Positions 18,296 through 29,072 of a stretch of DNA of 64,000 nt are shown here, one piece after another. A model generated the notes under the pieces. It ran no database searches. It saw only the letters and a list, made by a program, of their open reading frames with translations, and was not told the DNA's origin. Each line of letters starts with the position of its first letter. The stretch's first letter is position 1. A program made the translations under genes and the position numbers. This DNA comes from Histomonas meleagridis (taxonomy: Eukaryota > Parabasalia > Tritrichomonadida > Dientamoebidae): positions 248,001 to 312,000 of the forward strand of contig WSYJ01000147.1 of the NCBI GenBank assembly GCA_020186115.1, written 5' to 3'.

Positions 18296-20230
18296 TTAAT
18301 ATCGCTTGTATCTATATGTATCTGACTTTCCGCCGTGATGCATTATCAATTCCATCTCAACCAACTTCTTCAAACAACTTTCGATCTTTTCTTCTGTCAC
18401 CGGAAATTGCTTCGGCACAAATCTGAAGACTTCTTCTTTGATTTCGCTTGCCAGCGCAAACCTTCTCTGCTTGAGGAACCGGATAATTGACGCCCGTATC
18501 TGATCGCTGCAGTCTGTATATAACGCGAGATCTTCGGGTTCTTGCACAACAACAATTTGATCTTCACTGTTCTCAGCAAACTCTGAATTCTGAATCGGTG
18601 GTCCTGCAAATGAAACTACACCATCAGTTTTAGAGAGTATCTTGGAACTATATAAGAATTCCAGGGCTTGTTTCGCTTCGTTTTCCGTAAGGTGAAGTGA
18701 ACTCAAAAGTGCCATTTCTGTTAACGGCCCACGTTCAAGTATCGTCTGAACAAAACACGCGTGGAAAAAGGGAAGAGAAAAGGTGGTGGTACCATCGCTA
18801 AACTCTACGTTTGACCATCGGTCGTTCATTCGAATAACTTTCCGATAAAGATCAAAATTTAATGATTTATATGCTTCCTCAAAAATATCTTGGAATAATT
18901 TTGGTGGGTTATATGTAGGCGCATGAAGTACTGACCAACAAAATTGATTAAGGAGGATAAGAGAAACTTCAACTCCATTAATTTCAATTTTTGTAGTAGG
19001 CGATTCTTCAAAATCTTTTAGAAGAAGTTTAGCCTTTTCAAGGATAATACCAGATTCTTGGAATGAATCAATAAGTTCTTGTTCAACTTCAACATTTGGA
19101 TTTGTTAGAAGCCTATGAGCCATATAACTTTTATAAACCTCTTCAAAGTCAGGGTTCTCTAAAAAGAATTCCCTGAGCGAGTTAACAAATGGCAATGGCT
19201 TGAGTGTTCGGTCAATTAAAATGCAAACTTCATGCACAAACGTCTTCTCCTCCAAAAACTGCCCAAAAGTGCTCGACACCGCTCGTCTGGCGGTTTCGGC
19301 GGCTTCACCGAACACTTCATGCACAATTTGAAGGGTCTGTTCGTAATAATCGGAAACTTGAACGCAGAAGTCGAAATACGGATTTGTGGGTATTTTGTCA
19401 AGGTTTTCCTTGATGGCTGCTTTATAGAACTTTATGAGGTCTGTTTCCCATGCTTCATCTCCACTTTTAACAATGTTCCAAAGTTTTTGAAAAACGATCG
19501 GATTTTGTGATGAATACTCAATTGTTTCCTTGTTCACAAGCTTATCTATAACAGGGGTTACAATGTCTTTAAAATATAAATTGTGGAAAAGATTAACTGT
19601 TGATGCTTCAAAACAATTGTTAAGTTTTTCTTGGATAATTAAGTATTGCTGAAGGAAATCTAATGTTTCTTCAAACGCTTGGTTTTCAAATGATAGAGTT
19701 TCTGAATAAATATTAATTTCTGTTCGAATGGTATAATCAAATATTCTTGCATATAAATCAGGCGAAATTAAATAAACAAAGTGACATATAAGATGTACTG
19801 CTGGTGGTATTTCAATGTTCTCTCGAAATAAAATCGAAAACAATTCTGACATAGATTTTTGAAGCATTGTAACGTTTTTTTCTTGATTAAGATATTTGGA
19901 TAAAATAATACCTGAAGCAATTCCTACAACAGAGTCTTGTTGCTCTACTTGCGAATCATAAAAAATAAATAAATTTATCAAAATCATAACTTTCGTGTTA
20001 AAATAAACTAACCTCTCTGCCATGAGATCTAGTTCACTTTGGTCAGGCTTTGCTTCTATTTTTAACATTGAAAGACAAACTTGAGAAATAATTGTTATCA
20101 AACAATTTTTCATCATTATTTGGTGACTTTGATCCCAGTTGTCCCAAATTTCCATGTAAATAGGATCATAATTATTTGACTGAGGATCATCGAGAAATTG
20201 CAAAACAGTGGATGCCAGATCCTTGTTCAT
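18296..20230 (-). CDS. Divergent cullin
   Basis: A 644-residue protein (ATG at 20230; the open frame upstream starts only with TTG). The C-terminal half is cullin-like: FEEVYKSYMAHRLL corresponds to the cullin FEKYYKQHLARRLL helix, followed by a cullin-homology region and, at the end, a winged-helix (cullin_Nedd8) domain: DQIRASIIRFLKQRR, then RFVPKQFPVTEEKIESCLKK and LVEMELIMHH. The Lys of IIRFLKQRR aligns with the neddylation Lys of the usual IVRIMK motif. Cullins scaffold RING ubiquitin ligases and bind Rbx1 through the homology region. The N-terminal half is poorly conserved, so the adaptor class (CUL1, 3 or 4 type) cannot be told. Confidence 0.8.
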   Translation of the reverse strand: MNKDLASTVLQFLDDPQSNNYDPIYMEIWDNWDQSHQIMMKNCLITIISQVCLSMLKIEAKPDQSELDLMAERLVYFNTKVMILINLFIFYDSQVEQQDSVVGIASGIILSKYLNQEKNVTMLQKSMSELFSILFRENIEIPPAVHLICHFVYLISPDLYARIFDYTIRTEINIYSETLSFENQAFEETLDFLQQYLIIQEKLNNCFEASTVNLFHNLYFKDIVTPVIDKLVNKETIEYSSQNPIVFQKLWNIVKSGDEAWETDLIKFYKAAIKENLDKIPTNPYFDFCVQVSDYYEQTLQIVHEVFGEAAETARRAVSSTFGQFLEEKTFVHEVCILIDRTLKPLPFVNSLREFFLENPDFEEVYKSYMAHRLLTNPNVEVEQELIDSFQESGIILEKAKLLLKDFEESPTTKIEINGVEVSLILLNQFCWSVLHAPTYNPPKLFQDIFEEAYKSLNFDLYRKVIRMNDRWSNVEFSDGTTTFSLPFFHACFVQTILERGPLTEMALLSSLHLTENEAKQALEFLYSSKILSKTDGVVSFAGPPIQNSEFAENSEDQIVVVQEPEDLALYTDCSDQIRASIIRFLKQRRFALASEIKEEVFRFVPKQFPVTEEKIESCLKKLVEMELIMHHGGKSDTYRYKRY

Positions 20231-21176
20231 CTCTTGTTCCTGAGTAAAGTACAGAATATTAATAACGCATTGAAAAATATTGTTATTGACCAATTCATAT
20301 GTGAGGTGGAAAAAAATCCATCTAAAAGAAAGTTCGCAATGAGAATATTAATGATTTTTAAGCTACTTTGAAAAATCCTTCTTGGTCAGCTTTTTTGCAA
20401 CTATTAAACCAAATATAAGTTTGTTAAACATAAAAAATAATGTAATTGCCATTTCATTAACTTAATTATTACACTCCTTAAAATATATACTAATATTATT
20501 TCTAGTTCCTACTCAATTCGAGATTTGAAATTTTTGTGTTTGTATATAAAAAACATAAAATGCATTTTATTTTCTAACTTATGCAGACATTATTTTTAAA
20601 TGTTATTCATTGCATAAAATCATTTGATACTTGTATCAGGAAAATTCTCTTTATTACAATGTGTACGAAATTTTTAGAGAAGCAGGGAACTCCAAGTTCG
20701 GATGATCCATAAAAGAACGTTCTATATTTGTATTGCTGACAATTTAAATTCAATTTATTTATTTTATAACCGCAATTCTTTTAAGTAAATTTGAAAAAGG
20801 CGTACTATAACCGTCAAATGAACCACCAATTCAATATTTGTATAGTTTGAAACAATTTGTCGTGTTCGATCAATTTTTTTTAGTTTAAGTATATCTTCAT
20901 CATTATCAAGTAATAACTATTTTTGTCAGCATTTATAGTGTGTGAATTATTATTTCTAATAATGAATAAATATAAAATTCATTCCAGTGGTTTTCATTCA
21001 TTGATAATTTAAAAATTTTGTAAACATAAAAACTTTATTTACAGAGAAGTATATCGTTGGTTTTACTATATTTATAATGTTTGATTTAATTTACTTCATT
21101 CTATAAATATATAATCCGTTCCAACATTAAAACTGCATCGAAATTGACTATGTCTGATTGAAATTGCTTTTACCAG
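20231..21176. other. Intergenic between divergent genes, nothing recognised
   Basis: About 950 AT-rich bases between the cullin and TBC gene starts. ATAACCGTCA at about 20807-20816 is a Myb-type core. No ORF, RNA or repeat recognised. Confidence 0.4.
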
Positions 21177-22784
21177 ATGTCGGACAACACAAAATCGATC
21201 CTTTCTATATTCCACCAAGTTTCAACAGATTTTCCTGCACGTGGAAAACTACGAGGAGCCTTTATTATTGCTAAAACATCTACTGATATTATTTTTTGGT
21301 GGCGTGAGTATCAAAAAACTGATTTGCCAAAAGCTGAACTAATTCTTAAGACATCCAATATCCAAAAGATAATGTTAAACTATCAATCTAAAGAAGCCTA
21401 TATGTTAATTAATACCATTAATCCTTCTAGCATGCATCAATTTCTTTTCCCACCTAACTCATCTTATCAACTTCTAGCTTTTGCGCAAACCATTGCCATT
21501 ACCCACCAAATGCCCAAACTTTCTGAATCGGAAAACACACTTGAAAATGCAGTTGATTTCATTATCGACTCATACACAACCAACATGGATCATTACCATC
21601 TTTTTGAAATCAATGTTGAGAACTCCGACATTATACTTCCTCCTGATTTTAGTATGAATGGCATCACCATTCCATATGAATTTGTCAAACCTGATCTTCA
21701 CATTATATCACAGTTTGGTATCCATTCCGAAAGCTTCACAAAAACCCCACTTACATTAGAACAAATCAAAGAGTTAAAATCATTAACTGAGCTCAAGACG
21801 ACCGTTAAGAATCATGGTATTGAACCAACGATTCGACACATTGTCTGGCCAATTCTGTTGAATATCTTACCATTTGACCCAAAGAGGCGACCTGAAGTTC
21901 TAGCCAGTCGGATTAAAGAATATAACAACATTAAATTACAATGGTCAAGTATGTCCAAAACACAACTTAAGTACTTTAAACTTGCTCGAGATTCCTTTGC
22001 CACCATCCGTGTTGATGTTAAACGCACACATCCACCGAAAATTCTTGAGCAATATTCTGATTGGATGAATTTACTTACCAACGTTTTGCGTACTTTTGTC
22101 ATGTGGAACTTGGACGTGCGCTACACGCAAGGCCTTAATGACTTAGCTACTATTTTTATGACCATTTTCATTCCATATGTTAACGACACGTTCACACTCG
22201 AAGAAGCTGAAGCGTTAACATTTTGGTGTTTCACTGCATTTGTTGAGCGTATTTCGAGCGGATTAATTGCAGAGAACATGATGGTTATGCAAGAGAAAGA
22301 GCTCACGCAAGTCATGACAATCATCGACCATTTCCATCCCGCATGCTCGAAATGGCTTCGTACGAATGGACTTGGCGATTTGTCTTTTCTGATTTCCTCT
22401 TTCATATTGGCATACGGAAGATCGTTCTCGCCCGAGGCTATCGCAAGGCTATGGGAGGCGTTGGTGTGCGTGAAGACGCCGTGGCTCTTCTTGAGATACT
22501 TTTCGGCCGCTTTGCTCATTTTGTCTTTCCCGACATTCCAAAAGATACAAAACTGCTCAAGCGGAAAGTTGGTGTCGGTGATGGACGGAATATTTTACAG
22601 GCAGGAAATAGGAGCGATCATCGGAGTTGCTCTGTCAATGATGTATAAGGCAAATGATAACGTGGAAGAGGAAATCGAGGAATTCGCAACATTCGACTTG
22701 GCAAAGCTATACCCCCAAATGAGGCTGTTCGAGCCGGATAAACAGTTCCAGAGATGTTATTCAGTAGAGAACCTTTTCCAGTAG
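21177..22784 (+). CDS. TBC-domain Rab GTPase-activating protein (TBC1D15/17-like)
   Basis: A 535-residue protein. Residues about 20-110 form a beta-rich, PH-like N-terminal region. The TBC domain spans about 210-500. The catalytic arginine finger is in IRVDVKRTHP (R283) and the glutamine finger in YTQGLND (Q318), so both dual-finger residues are present and GAP activity is expected. TBC proteins switch off Rab GTPases in membrane traffic. The separation between the R and Q motifs and the N-terminal region fit the TBC1D15/17/Gyp7 group. A further typical segment is LIAENMMVMQEKELTQVMTI. The local GC content rises in the last 600 bases compared with the first half, perhaps reflecting expression or a different codon history. 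Confidence 0.9.
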   Translation: MSDNTKSILSIFHQVSTDFPARGKLRGAFIIAKTSTDIIFWWREYQKTDLPKAELILKTSNIQKIMLNYQSKEAYMLINTINPSSMHQFLFPPNSSYQLLAFAQTIAITHQMPKLSESENTLENAVDFIIDSYTTNMDHYHLFEINVENSDIILPPDFSMNGITIPYEFVKPDLHIISQFGIHSESFTKTPLTLEQIKELKSLTELKTTVKNHGIEPTIRHIVWPILLNILPFDPKRRPEVLASRIKEYNNIKLQWSSMSKTQLKYFKLARDSFATIRVDVKRTHPPKILEQYSDWMNLLTNVLRTFVMWNLDVRYTQGLNDLATIFMTIFIPYVNDTFTLEEAEALTFWCFTAFVERISSGLIAENMMVMQEKELTQVMTIIDHFHPACSKWLRTNGLGDLSFLISSFILAYGRSFSPEAIARLWEALVCVKTPWLFLRYFSAALLILSFPTFQKIQNCSSGKLVSVMDGIFYRQEIGAIIGVALSMMYKANDNVEEEIEEFATFDLAKLYPQMRLFEPDKQFQRCYSVENLFQ

Positions 22785-23251
22785 AAATAGTTAAATAGTA
22801 ATTGTAATTATATATTTGTTTGTTTGCTTTGGAATAATTATAAAATTTATTTTTGTTAATGTGCTATATATATTGAAAGTAATCCATATAATTAACAATG
22901 TAAAACTATTGATAAATCCATATGTGACTTATTTAATATCTTCTTGAAAGATTTTTTCTTAATCATTTTTCATTATTTTAAATTTATGTATTGCATATTT
23001 ATAATGGGTATTTTGTAAAATAATATGTAAAAATTAATGAATGAAATATTAATATTATCAATGATCTTCTTTTCTACATACAATTAGCTAGACAAAATTT
23101 GAATTAATTTACTGGTGGCCAGCTTTCACTAGATGGTAACTATATTATTTTTATAAAAGAATTTTAAGTTTATAAATTCATTTTTCAATCATTTAATTAC
23201 ATTTTGCACAAAAATATATAAAAAGAAATAAAACAAATATATTATAAACAT
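22785..23251. other. Intergenic between convergent genes
   Basis: About 470 AT-rich bases; nothing recognised. Confidence 0.4.
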
Positions 23252-24904
23252 TTACAATTTATTTTTTCTTTTCTCGATTCTAACGCATTCCGAAATAACC
23301 TTTTGTGGGAGCATATTCTCATTATAAAACCTAATTACCTCATTAACATATTCCACGTAATCACAATTTTCATCATCGTCACATATTGCAATTGGTATCA
23401 AATTCATATTCGGCAAACCTATTTCGAATCTCACAGTCAACTTATCCAACTCCGCCAATTCCGGTGTTTCTTTTATAGGGAAATAAAAGCATGGAAACAA
23501 ATAAGTTGCGCCCTCATTTCTCCCATATAAAAAAGCGTCATGCGGAGTGTTCAAAAGGAATTTTAATTTAAACGAAGGATGAATCGGCACAAACAATTGC
23601 ATTCCGACTGGAAATGCATTCGATATCAACGACATTCCATCACATTTAAACCCTTCATATTGGAACATCTTTTCAACAACCTCAAAGATCGAGTCTGCAG
23701 ACAATAATCGTCCAACAGCTCTAAATCGTAATTGTAATGATTTCGTTTCAGTTATGTTCGATAAGATTTCATGCCATAATTTAGATAATCGAATATCTAA
23801 GTCGTAGTTTTTGATGGATAAATCACCAATTAATAACAAATCGGTGAGAAATAATACGTCTGTGAATGATACCGAACTTAATATGCTGGTACAAACAATT
23901 GGCAATGGACATTTGATATTGGCATCATATTTCCAAAATCGAAGACAATCAGAAGTGACATAAAAACAATCGGTTGAATTACAAAGAAAAAAAGTCGGCG
24001 TTCCACGTGGTACATATGTGCAACGAAATGGAAATTTGGATATGAGATTTTCTTTATATTCCTTTTTCCAGACATTAGTGGTAGGCTTAAAGCCTCCGAC
24101 TTGATTACCCTTGAAATATTTCGTTAAGTTGCTCCGTAGAAGGTTGACAAGTGATTTAATTTTGTCATGATCTTTTTCAAGGATTCCACCACTATGTATA
24201 AAAGTGGGAGTATAATCTGTGGGAAGTGCAATTTTACTTCGATTTTTGGTGAAATTAGTCATATGGACCCAATCTGGTAATGGTGATATTGTTGCTAAAA
24301 ATGATTCGTCTGTACTTCCTTGATAGTTATTAAGCTGTGGAATAGCCTCCTTGGAAAATATGCCTGGTGGCCGTGCCTGCGCAAAGATTTCTGTGGCTTC
24401 TTTGGCGGAATAATTACTTGACCACATTAAAAATCCTGAGATGGCAAAACCTGTGCGATTGAAACCATTGTTACAGCTAATCATAATGGCATGGGGATAA
24501 CCTGGTGAAACAAAGTTTTTGTAAATTTTTTCGCAAAATGTTTTTAATGAAATGCCTGGATAATCATTTGGAATAGGAATATGCCAATGAACTACATTTG
24601 AGAGTTTACATTCACTAAGCGAAGTTAAATCTTTTCCATTTGTTAAATCAATAGAAACGTAATAACAAATTTCAGGAAAATTTAGATATTTACTGGCTTT
24701 CATAACTGCTTTCTGTATAGTCCATTGCATTTTTGGTGGAACACTCCTTTGAAGATTTGACGGAAGTGGAGTTTTCATTGGAATTAGAAAAAAATTTGGA
24801 AAACGTGGAACTTGTATAGGCTTCCCCATTTTTGGACATGATAGCCAAAGAAAGGGAGGCGCAAGTATTTGGGGTTTATTGACTTCCTTTTTTGGCGGCT
24901 TCAT
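23252..24904 (-). CDS. mRNA capping-enzyme relative: Cys-phosphatase domain plus degenerate guanylyltransferase
   Basis: A 550-residue protein (ATG at 24904; upstream frame has only TTG). The N-terminal part (about residues 40-200) matches the metazoan-type RNA 5'-triphosphatase: a P-loop SCNNGFNRTG (Cys144, Arg150), where capping enzymes have HCTHGFNRTG. The C-terminal part follows guanylyltransferase layout: FLTDLLLIGDLSIKNYDLDIRL aligns with the YLIYDIIKFN...DFNVRL region, and CDGMSLISN with the DGLIF motif. However, the lysine-nucleotide motif KxDG is replaced by YVPRGT (about 297-302), and the DGE motif is absent. The protein therefore looks like a triphosphatase with a dead guanylyltransferase, or an RNA 5'-end-binding paralog. 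A separate active capping enzyme would be expected elsewhere in the genome. Confidence 0.75.
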   Translation of the reverse strand: MKPPKKEVNKPQILAPPFLWLSCPKMGKPIQVPRFPNFFLIPMKTPLPSNLQRSVPPKMQWTIQKAVMKASKYLNFPEICYYVSIDLTNGKDLTSLSECKLSNVVHWHIPIPNDYPGISLKTFCEKIYKNFVSPGYPHAIMISCNNGFNRTGFAISGFLMWSSNYSAKEATEIFAQARPPGIFSKEAIPQLNNYQGSTDESFLATISPLPDWVHMTNFTKNRSKIALPTDYTPTFIHSGGILEKDHDKIKSLVNLLRSNLTKYFKGNQVGGFKPTTNVWKKEYKENLISKFPFRCTYVPRGTPTFFLCNSTDCFYVTSDCLRFWKYDANIKCPLPIVCTSILSSVSFTDVLFLTDLLLIGDLSIKNYDLDIRLSKLWHEILSNITETKSLQLRFRAVGRLLSADSIFEVVEKMFQYEGFKCDGMSLISNAFPVGMQLFVPIHPSFKLKFLLNTPHDAFLYGRNEGATYLFPCFYFPIKETPELAELDKLTVRFEIGLPNMNLIPIAICDDDENCDYVEYVNEVIRFYNENMLPQKVISECVRIEKRKNKL

Positions 24905-25482
24905 TTGAAGCTCTTGTTTGGATAAGGGGCACCCCAATTATATGTGTGAAACAGAAATCGATTTCATATTTATAAAAAAAGGGTAAAATGAAAGCAAAAA
25001 GGGCATGTAATACTTTTTATAAATAAGATTTTATCAATGTGTTGAAATTAAAAAATGAAGATATGAGTAATAATATCTTTAAACAAGAGTAAATATTCGG
25101 CAAAATATAGTACTAATTATGTCATTTCCTTTTTCCTGGTTTAGTTGTTATTTATAAAAATATGTATTATGTTCACGAAAAGAATATAAATATTCTCAAA
25201 AAAGTTTGGTCATTGATAAAATTAAGGCAATTCCCTGTCGGTTTCATGCTTTTGGTGTTTTTTCTTTTCATTTTCATTTTGATTTTTAATCTAAATTTAC
25301 ATACAAAGAAATTTATATATTACAATTATTGCTGGCAACTTAAAATGGTTGTGATTTTAACAGTTGAGGGAGAGATTAAATTAATGGTTTGGACACAATA
25401 CAAACTTTAGAGACAATTTTGTTTATTAAAATTCACTTGCTTTGCTCAGTTTTCAATACTTTACATCCTGGCCTTTTTTGGA
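24905..25482. other. Intergenic between divergent genes
   Basis: About 580 bases between the capping-enzyme relative and eS25. An 82-codon open stretch at 25162-25410 with one hydrophobic run is present but shows no convincing coding support. Confidence 0.4.
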
Positions 25483-25815
25483 ATGCCACAAGTAAAGAAG
25501 AAGTGGACAAAGGTCACAAATAAGGAAAAAAGGGATTGGGCAACAGTCCTTCTTTACGATGTTGCAGAAGAGATAGAAAAAGCCGTACCACGTAGTAAAC
25601 TCATCACACCATCTAAACTTGCAGATCGTTATAAAATTTCTCTTACTGTTGCTCGTCAAGTTTTAAAGCAACTTGAAGCAGATGGTAAGATTGTTTGCCT
25701 TATCAAACACTCAAAACTTGTTGCTTATGGCCGTCCAGCTGGAGCTAAGGAAGAAGTTGTTGAAGAAACACCAAAAGCTGAAGCAGCTCCAAAAGGAAGA
25801 AAAGGTAAGAAATAA
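25483..25815 (+). CDS. Small ribosomal subunit protein eS25
   Basis: A 110-residue protein that matches eS25 throughout its globular part: KKKWTKVTNKEKRDWATVL, then VPRSKLITPSKLADRYKI and ARQVLKQLEADGKIVCLIKH. eS25 is a 40S head protein near the E site. The C-terminus (KEEVVEETPKAEAAPKGRKGKK region) is an acidic then basic extension beyond the usual family end. Codon use is biased toward C-ending and GCT/CGT codons as expected for a highly expressed gene. The stop is TAAAA, consistent with a UAAA processing signal. Confidence 0.95.
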   Translation: MPQVKKKWTKVTNKEKRDWATVLLYDVAEEIEKAVPRSKLITPSKLADRYKISLTVARQVLKQLEADGKIVCLIKHSKLVAYGRPAGAKEEVVEETPKAEAAPKGRKGKK

Positions 25816-26005
25816 AATTTAAATAAATTTCATCAATAATAAATTGTTCCCTTGAATTTTTTAAACTAAGACTAACTTTTAGCTTAAATAATTTTTTGAT
25901 GAGAAGTTATTGTAATTATTTCTTTCTACATGTTTTAATGTTCGCGTTTATTGTTTTTTATTGTTTGCATTATCTACATGTGATATTTGCGGTTATTTTA
26001 TAACA

Positions 26006-26013
26006 TAACGATA
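26006..26013 (+). promoter_or_regulatory. TAACGATA, Myb recognition element-like site
   Basis: An exact TAACGATA, the sequence known as a Myb recognition element in the T. vaginalis ap65-1 promoter, 30 bp upstream of the ATG at 26043. The same octamer occurs in reverse upstream of two other genes here (42654-42661 and 56412-56419). Confidence 0.45.
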
Positions 26014-26042
26014 AATTTCCTCTTAAATTTTCTTGGAAGCAA

Positions 26043-29000
26043 ATGAACAAAGGACCTGATTTTGACATTTCTTACAAGGATTTAAGTCGTGTAATCAAGG
26101 AAAACCAACTATCTGTTCTCTCAGATTCATTTTCTAATTTATTAGATTCTTATATAATTTCAGCAAAAAGGAAAAAATCAAAACAAAATAACAAAAAATT
26201 AATTTCTTTACTCGAAAAAGTTCGCAGGGTTTCGAGAAAACATGAACTAAATATTGATTGGACAAGTTCTATTAAAGGGGTAATTTATACATTAATTTTC
26301 TTAGTGGAAGTTGGCGAGCAAAATACTATTTCCATGCTCATGCCTATACTTTTTAATATATTAACAGTTGATAATCATGAGGTCATTGAATCTATTTGTT
26401 CTTTTTGCGAAAATTATTGCTATAAATTTTACAACAAATATGGTGAATTTCTAGCGTGTTACAACAAAGAGCTTGACTATATTACACAAGAGCAAAAATC
26501 AATTTGGATTATTATATTTTCTCGCTCATTTTTTCCATTTTATTTTAAGTATCCACCTCCAGCAAAAAATTTCCGAGTCAATACCCAAAACAACGAAATC
26601 TTCGCATTATGTTATCCAATAATCTGCAAATACATTGAAGATAAAACTGACTTATTATTACTTGACCATGAAGAAATAATTTTCAGTACATTAAGCATAT
26701 TAAACTCTGTCGACCCCAACACGCCACATTTTTATGATTATATTATTCAATTTTACACTTATCAATTTCCAATAGTTGTCAATTGTTCTAAAATCACAAA
26801 TTCAATTTCGTTATATAACCACAAGCCAATTGTGAACCAAACTATCATTGATAAAGCCAACAAGCTCTTAAAAATCTTTTTGAAATATGATGTCAAATGG
26901 ATCACAATTTTTTTTGTTTTGTTAGAAAAGGCCGCTTTAAATCAATTTCTAACGACAAAGACATGTCACGTATTAATTATCTATAGCTGGTTAGTTCAGC
27001 AATTAGTTTCTGTTCGATGTAATTCGTCGATTTACACATCAATTTTAAATGAAACACTTCGACAATTAACAGAAGATCATTCTGAATCGAAATTACCATT
27101 TTTAACATATTCCTTAGTTTTTCATTTTTTATTTGTCATTCGCGATTTTTCATTAGATATGTTACAAAACATTTTTAAAGATGTAATGAGTTTTATATAT
27201 TTTAATCAATCGTATTTAGTTTTCGTATCACAAGTCACTGTCACTTTTTCGTGTTACTTTTTAGATTTTGGTGATTATGATACTGAAAATCTCATTCAAG
27301 ATCCAATTAATTATATAATCGATAATAGTAAATTTTTAGGGATTGAAGAAATTCAAATATCATTATATAAATATTCATTTTATATCTCATGTAAAACTTG
27401 GGATGATAAACAAGTGTTAAACTTCATGAAATCTATTTTAGAATTAATACCATTTTCAACTAATCAATCCATCATTATAACATTTTTACGTATTATCTTT
27501 AAACTGAGTCAAAAATCTAAATGTAAACGACCATTATTTTATTCATTATTAGAAACTATCTTTCGACTTATAGAGAAATGTACAACATCACAACACTTAT
27601 GGCAAATAATATCATTTGAATCATTAGGAAGTATTATCAAAGATATTATTCATAATCATCAATTTAAGGACTTGTTATTATCGATTGAGACATTATTAAT
27701 TGAAGAAATGTTATCAAATAATAAAGATGATTCATTAAAAGCATTTGATTTAGTTACATGTTTTCCCGAACTAATCGAAACAATACCAATTGTTGTCTTA
27801 CGATTACTTTATCGTAAGAAGACATTTATGCATACATTAAGTCATTTGATGATATTATATTCATATGCAGTATATAATCAAATTAATGTTACCAATAAAC
27901 TGAAAGAGAAATTCTCGACTTATAATGAAGATTATAATAAATTAAAAGAATTAATGGACACACAAAAGTTTGAAGAGACTATAGTTGTATCTATTTTTGA
28001 AATTGTTAAACAAGAGTTCAAAACGAAATATATGCAATTTTCATCAATTATAATGACATGGATTTTAGGGAATTTTATGTCCGATGTTATTTCATTTTAT
28101 AATAATTTCTTTGGGTTATGGAAACAATTTAATTCGAAGTTTGTAAATATTTTTTCTAAAGAGAAAATTTATGCGTTAAATGAATTAATTACGAAAATTA
28201 TTTTAAGTTATAAACCTAAAACAAATATAAATGAATATAATAATGTATATGCTTTATATAGTCTTCAAGATTGTTTCCATAAAGTTATGATAAAAAACAT
28301 GAATACATTTGTTGTCGAAACAAAACAACAAGACAAAATATGTCAATTCGAAATAACGCCAATTAAATCGGAAAATAGAACTCAAAAATATATTAAATAT
28401 AATTATCAAAACAATGTCGACGAGCCAAAAATAAATGAAAACGAAAATGAAATTCGAAGTTTTTTCATGAACTGCGCAAGTGATATTAAATTACATGACA
28501 TTGAAGACTTAAATTTAAATGAATATGAATATGAATGTGAAGAAAATGAAATAAATGAAAATGAACAAATCGAAAATGTTAATGATAATGATAACGAAGT
28601 AATGTTTGAAGATTTTTATTGTTATTTAAAGTTGTTTTCGAATGAAGAATTACAAGAAGTAAAAGAAAAAGAAAAAGATAATGAAATTGTTGATGAAAAT
28701 AATAATGAAACAATTACATTTGTATGTTATGAAGAGATTACGCCAAAGTTTAATGCGTTTTTAAAGCATTTTATTGATCCACAACATCATTTACACGGAG
28801 TCCCTAATTTTAAAGTTGTGTCGAGTCCAAATAATTTGAAAAAACATCAAATCGTTTTCGTTTGGAATGAAATTGATACATTTAACGATAACGCAGAACT
28901 GAGAAATCAAATTGTGATTCTGTTGAAGCCAATCGCTAATGATTTAATATTAATAAAAATTAGAAAAGGAAACGGAATAAACGAGGAAATGGAAGGAATC

Positions 29001-29072
29001 GGAATATACCCAATCAACTTGGCAATATACTTGATTTGTTTTTACAGGAAATTCTTCGATAAGAATAACTGA
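26043..29072 (+). CDS. Large helical protein with C-terminal RapGAP/RalGAP-like domain
   Basis: A 1009-residue protein, mostly alpha-helical and HEAT-like, with a Glu/Asn-rich acidic insertion at about 800-890. The last ~110 residues resemble the end of a Rap_GAP domain as found in tuberin and RalGAP alpha: HQIVFVWNEIDTFND recalls the HIVWSEHSRDY segment, followed by NQIVILLKPIANDLILIKIRKG (family: [20 protein letters not shown]) and a terminal helix YPINLAIYLICFYRKFF. The Asn-thumb motif GND that precedes HIVW in active GAPs reads KKH here, so the domain appears inactive. The large helical N-terminus is in keeping with TSC2/RalGAP architecture. A scaffold role in a GAP complex is possible. 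The assignment is by eye and moderate. Confidence 0.55.
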   Translation: MNKGPDFDISYKDLSRVIKENQLSVLSDSFSNLLDSYIISAKRKKSKQNNKKLISLLEKVRRVSRKHELNIDWTSSIKGVIYTLIFLVEVGEQNTISMLMPILFNILTVDNHEVIESICSFCENYCYKFYNKYGEFLACYNKELDYITQEQKSIWIIIFSRSFFPFYFKYPPPAKNFRVNTQNNEIFALCYPIICKYIEDKTDLLLLDHEEIIFSTLSILNSVDPNTPHFYDYIIQFYTYQFPIVVNCSKITNSISLYNHKPIVNQTIIDKANKLLKIFLKYDVKWITIFFVLLEKAALNQFLTTKTCHVLIIYSWLVQQLVSVRCNSSIYTSILNETLRQLTEDHSESKLPFLTYSLVFHFLFVIRDFSLDMLQNIFKDVMSFIYFNQSYLVFVSQVTVTFSCYFLDFGDYDTENLIQDPINYIIDNSKFLGIEEIQISLYKYSFYISCKTWDDKQVLNFMKSILELIPFSTNQSIIITFLRIIFKLSQKSKCKRPLFYSLLETIFRLIEKCTTSQHLWQIISFESLGSIIKDIIHNHQFKDLLLSIETLLIEEMLSNNKDDSLKAFDLVTCFPELIETIPIVVLRLLYRKKTFMHTLSHLMILYSYAVYNQINVTNKLKEKFSTYNEDYNKLKELMDTQKFEETIVVSIFEIVKQEFKTKYMQFSSIIMTWILGNFMSDVISFYNNFFGLWKQFNSKFVNIFSKEKIYALNELITKIILSYKPKTNINEYNNVYALYSLQDCFHKVMIKNMNTFVVETKQQDKICQFEITPIKSENRTQKYIKYNYQNNVDEPKINENENEIRSFFMNCASDIKLHDIEDLNLNEYEYECEENEINENEQIENVNDNDNEVMFEDFYCYLKLFSNEELQEVKEKEKDNEIVDENNNETITFVCYEEITPKFNAFLKHFIDPQHHLHGVPNFKVVSSPNNLKKHQIVFVWNEIDTFNDNAELRNQIVILLKPIANDLILIKIRKGNGINEEMEGIGIYPINLAIYLICFYRKFFDKNN

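Noticed and set aside
25162-25410. 82-codon ORF with one hydrophobic segment upstream of eS25
   Set aside because: Could be a tiny membrane protein, but an AT-rich hydrophobic run is expected by chance and there is no other support.
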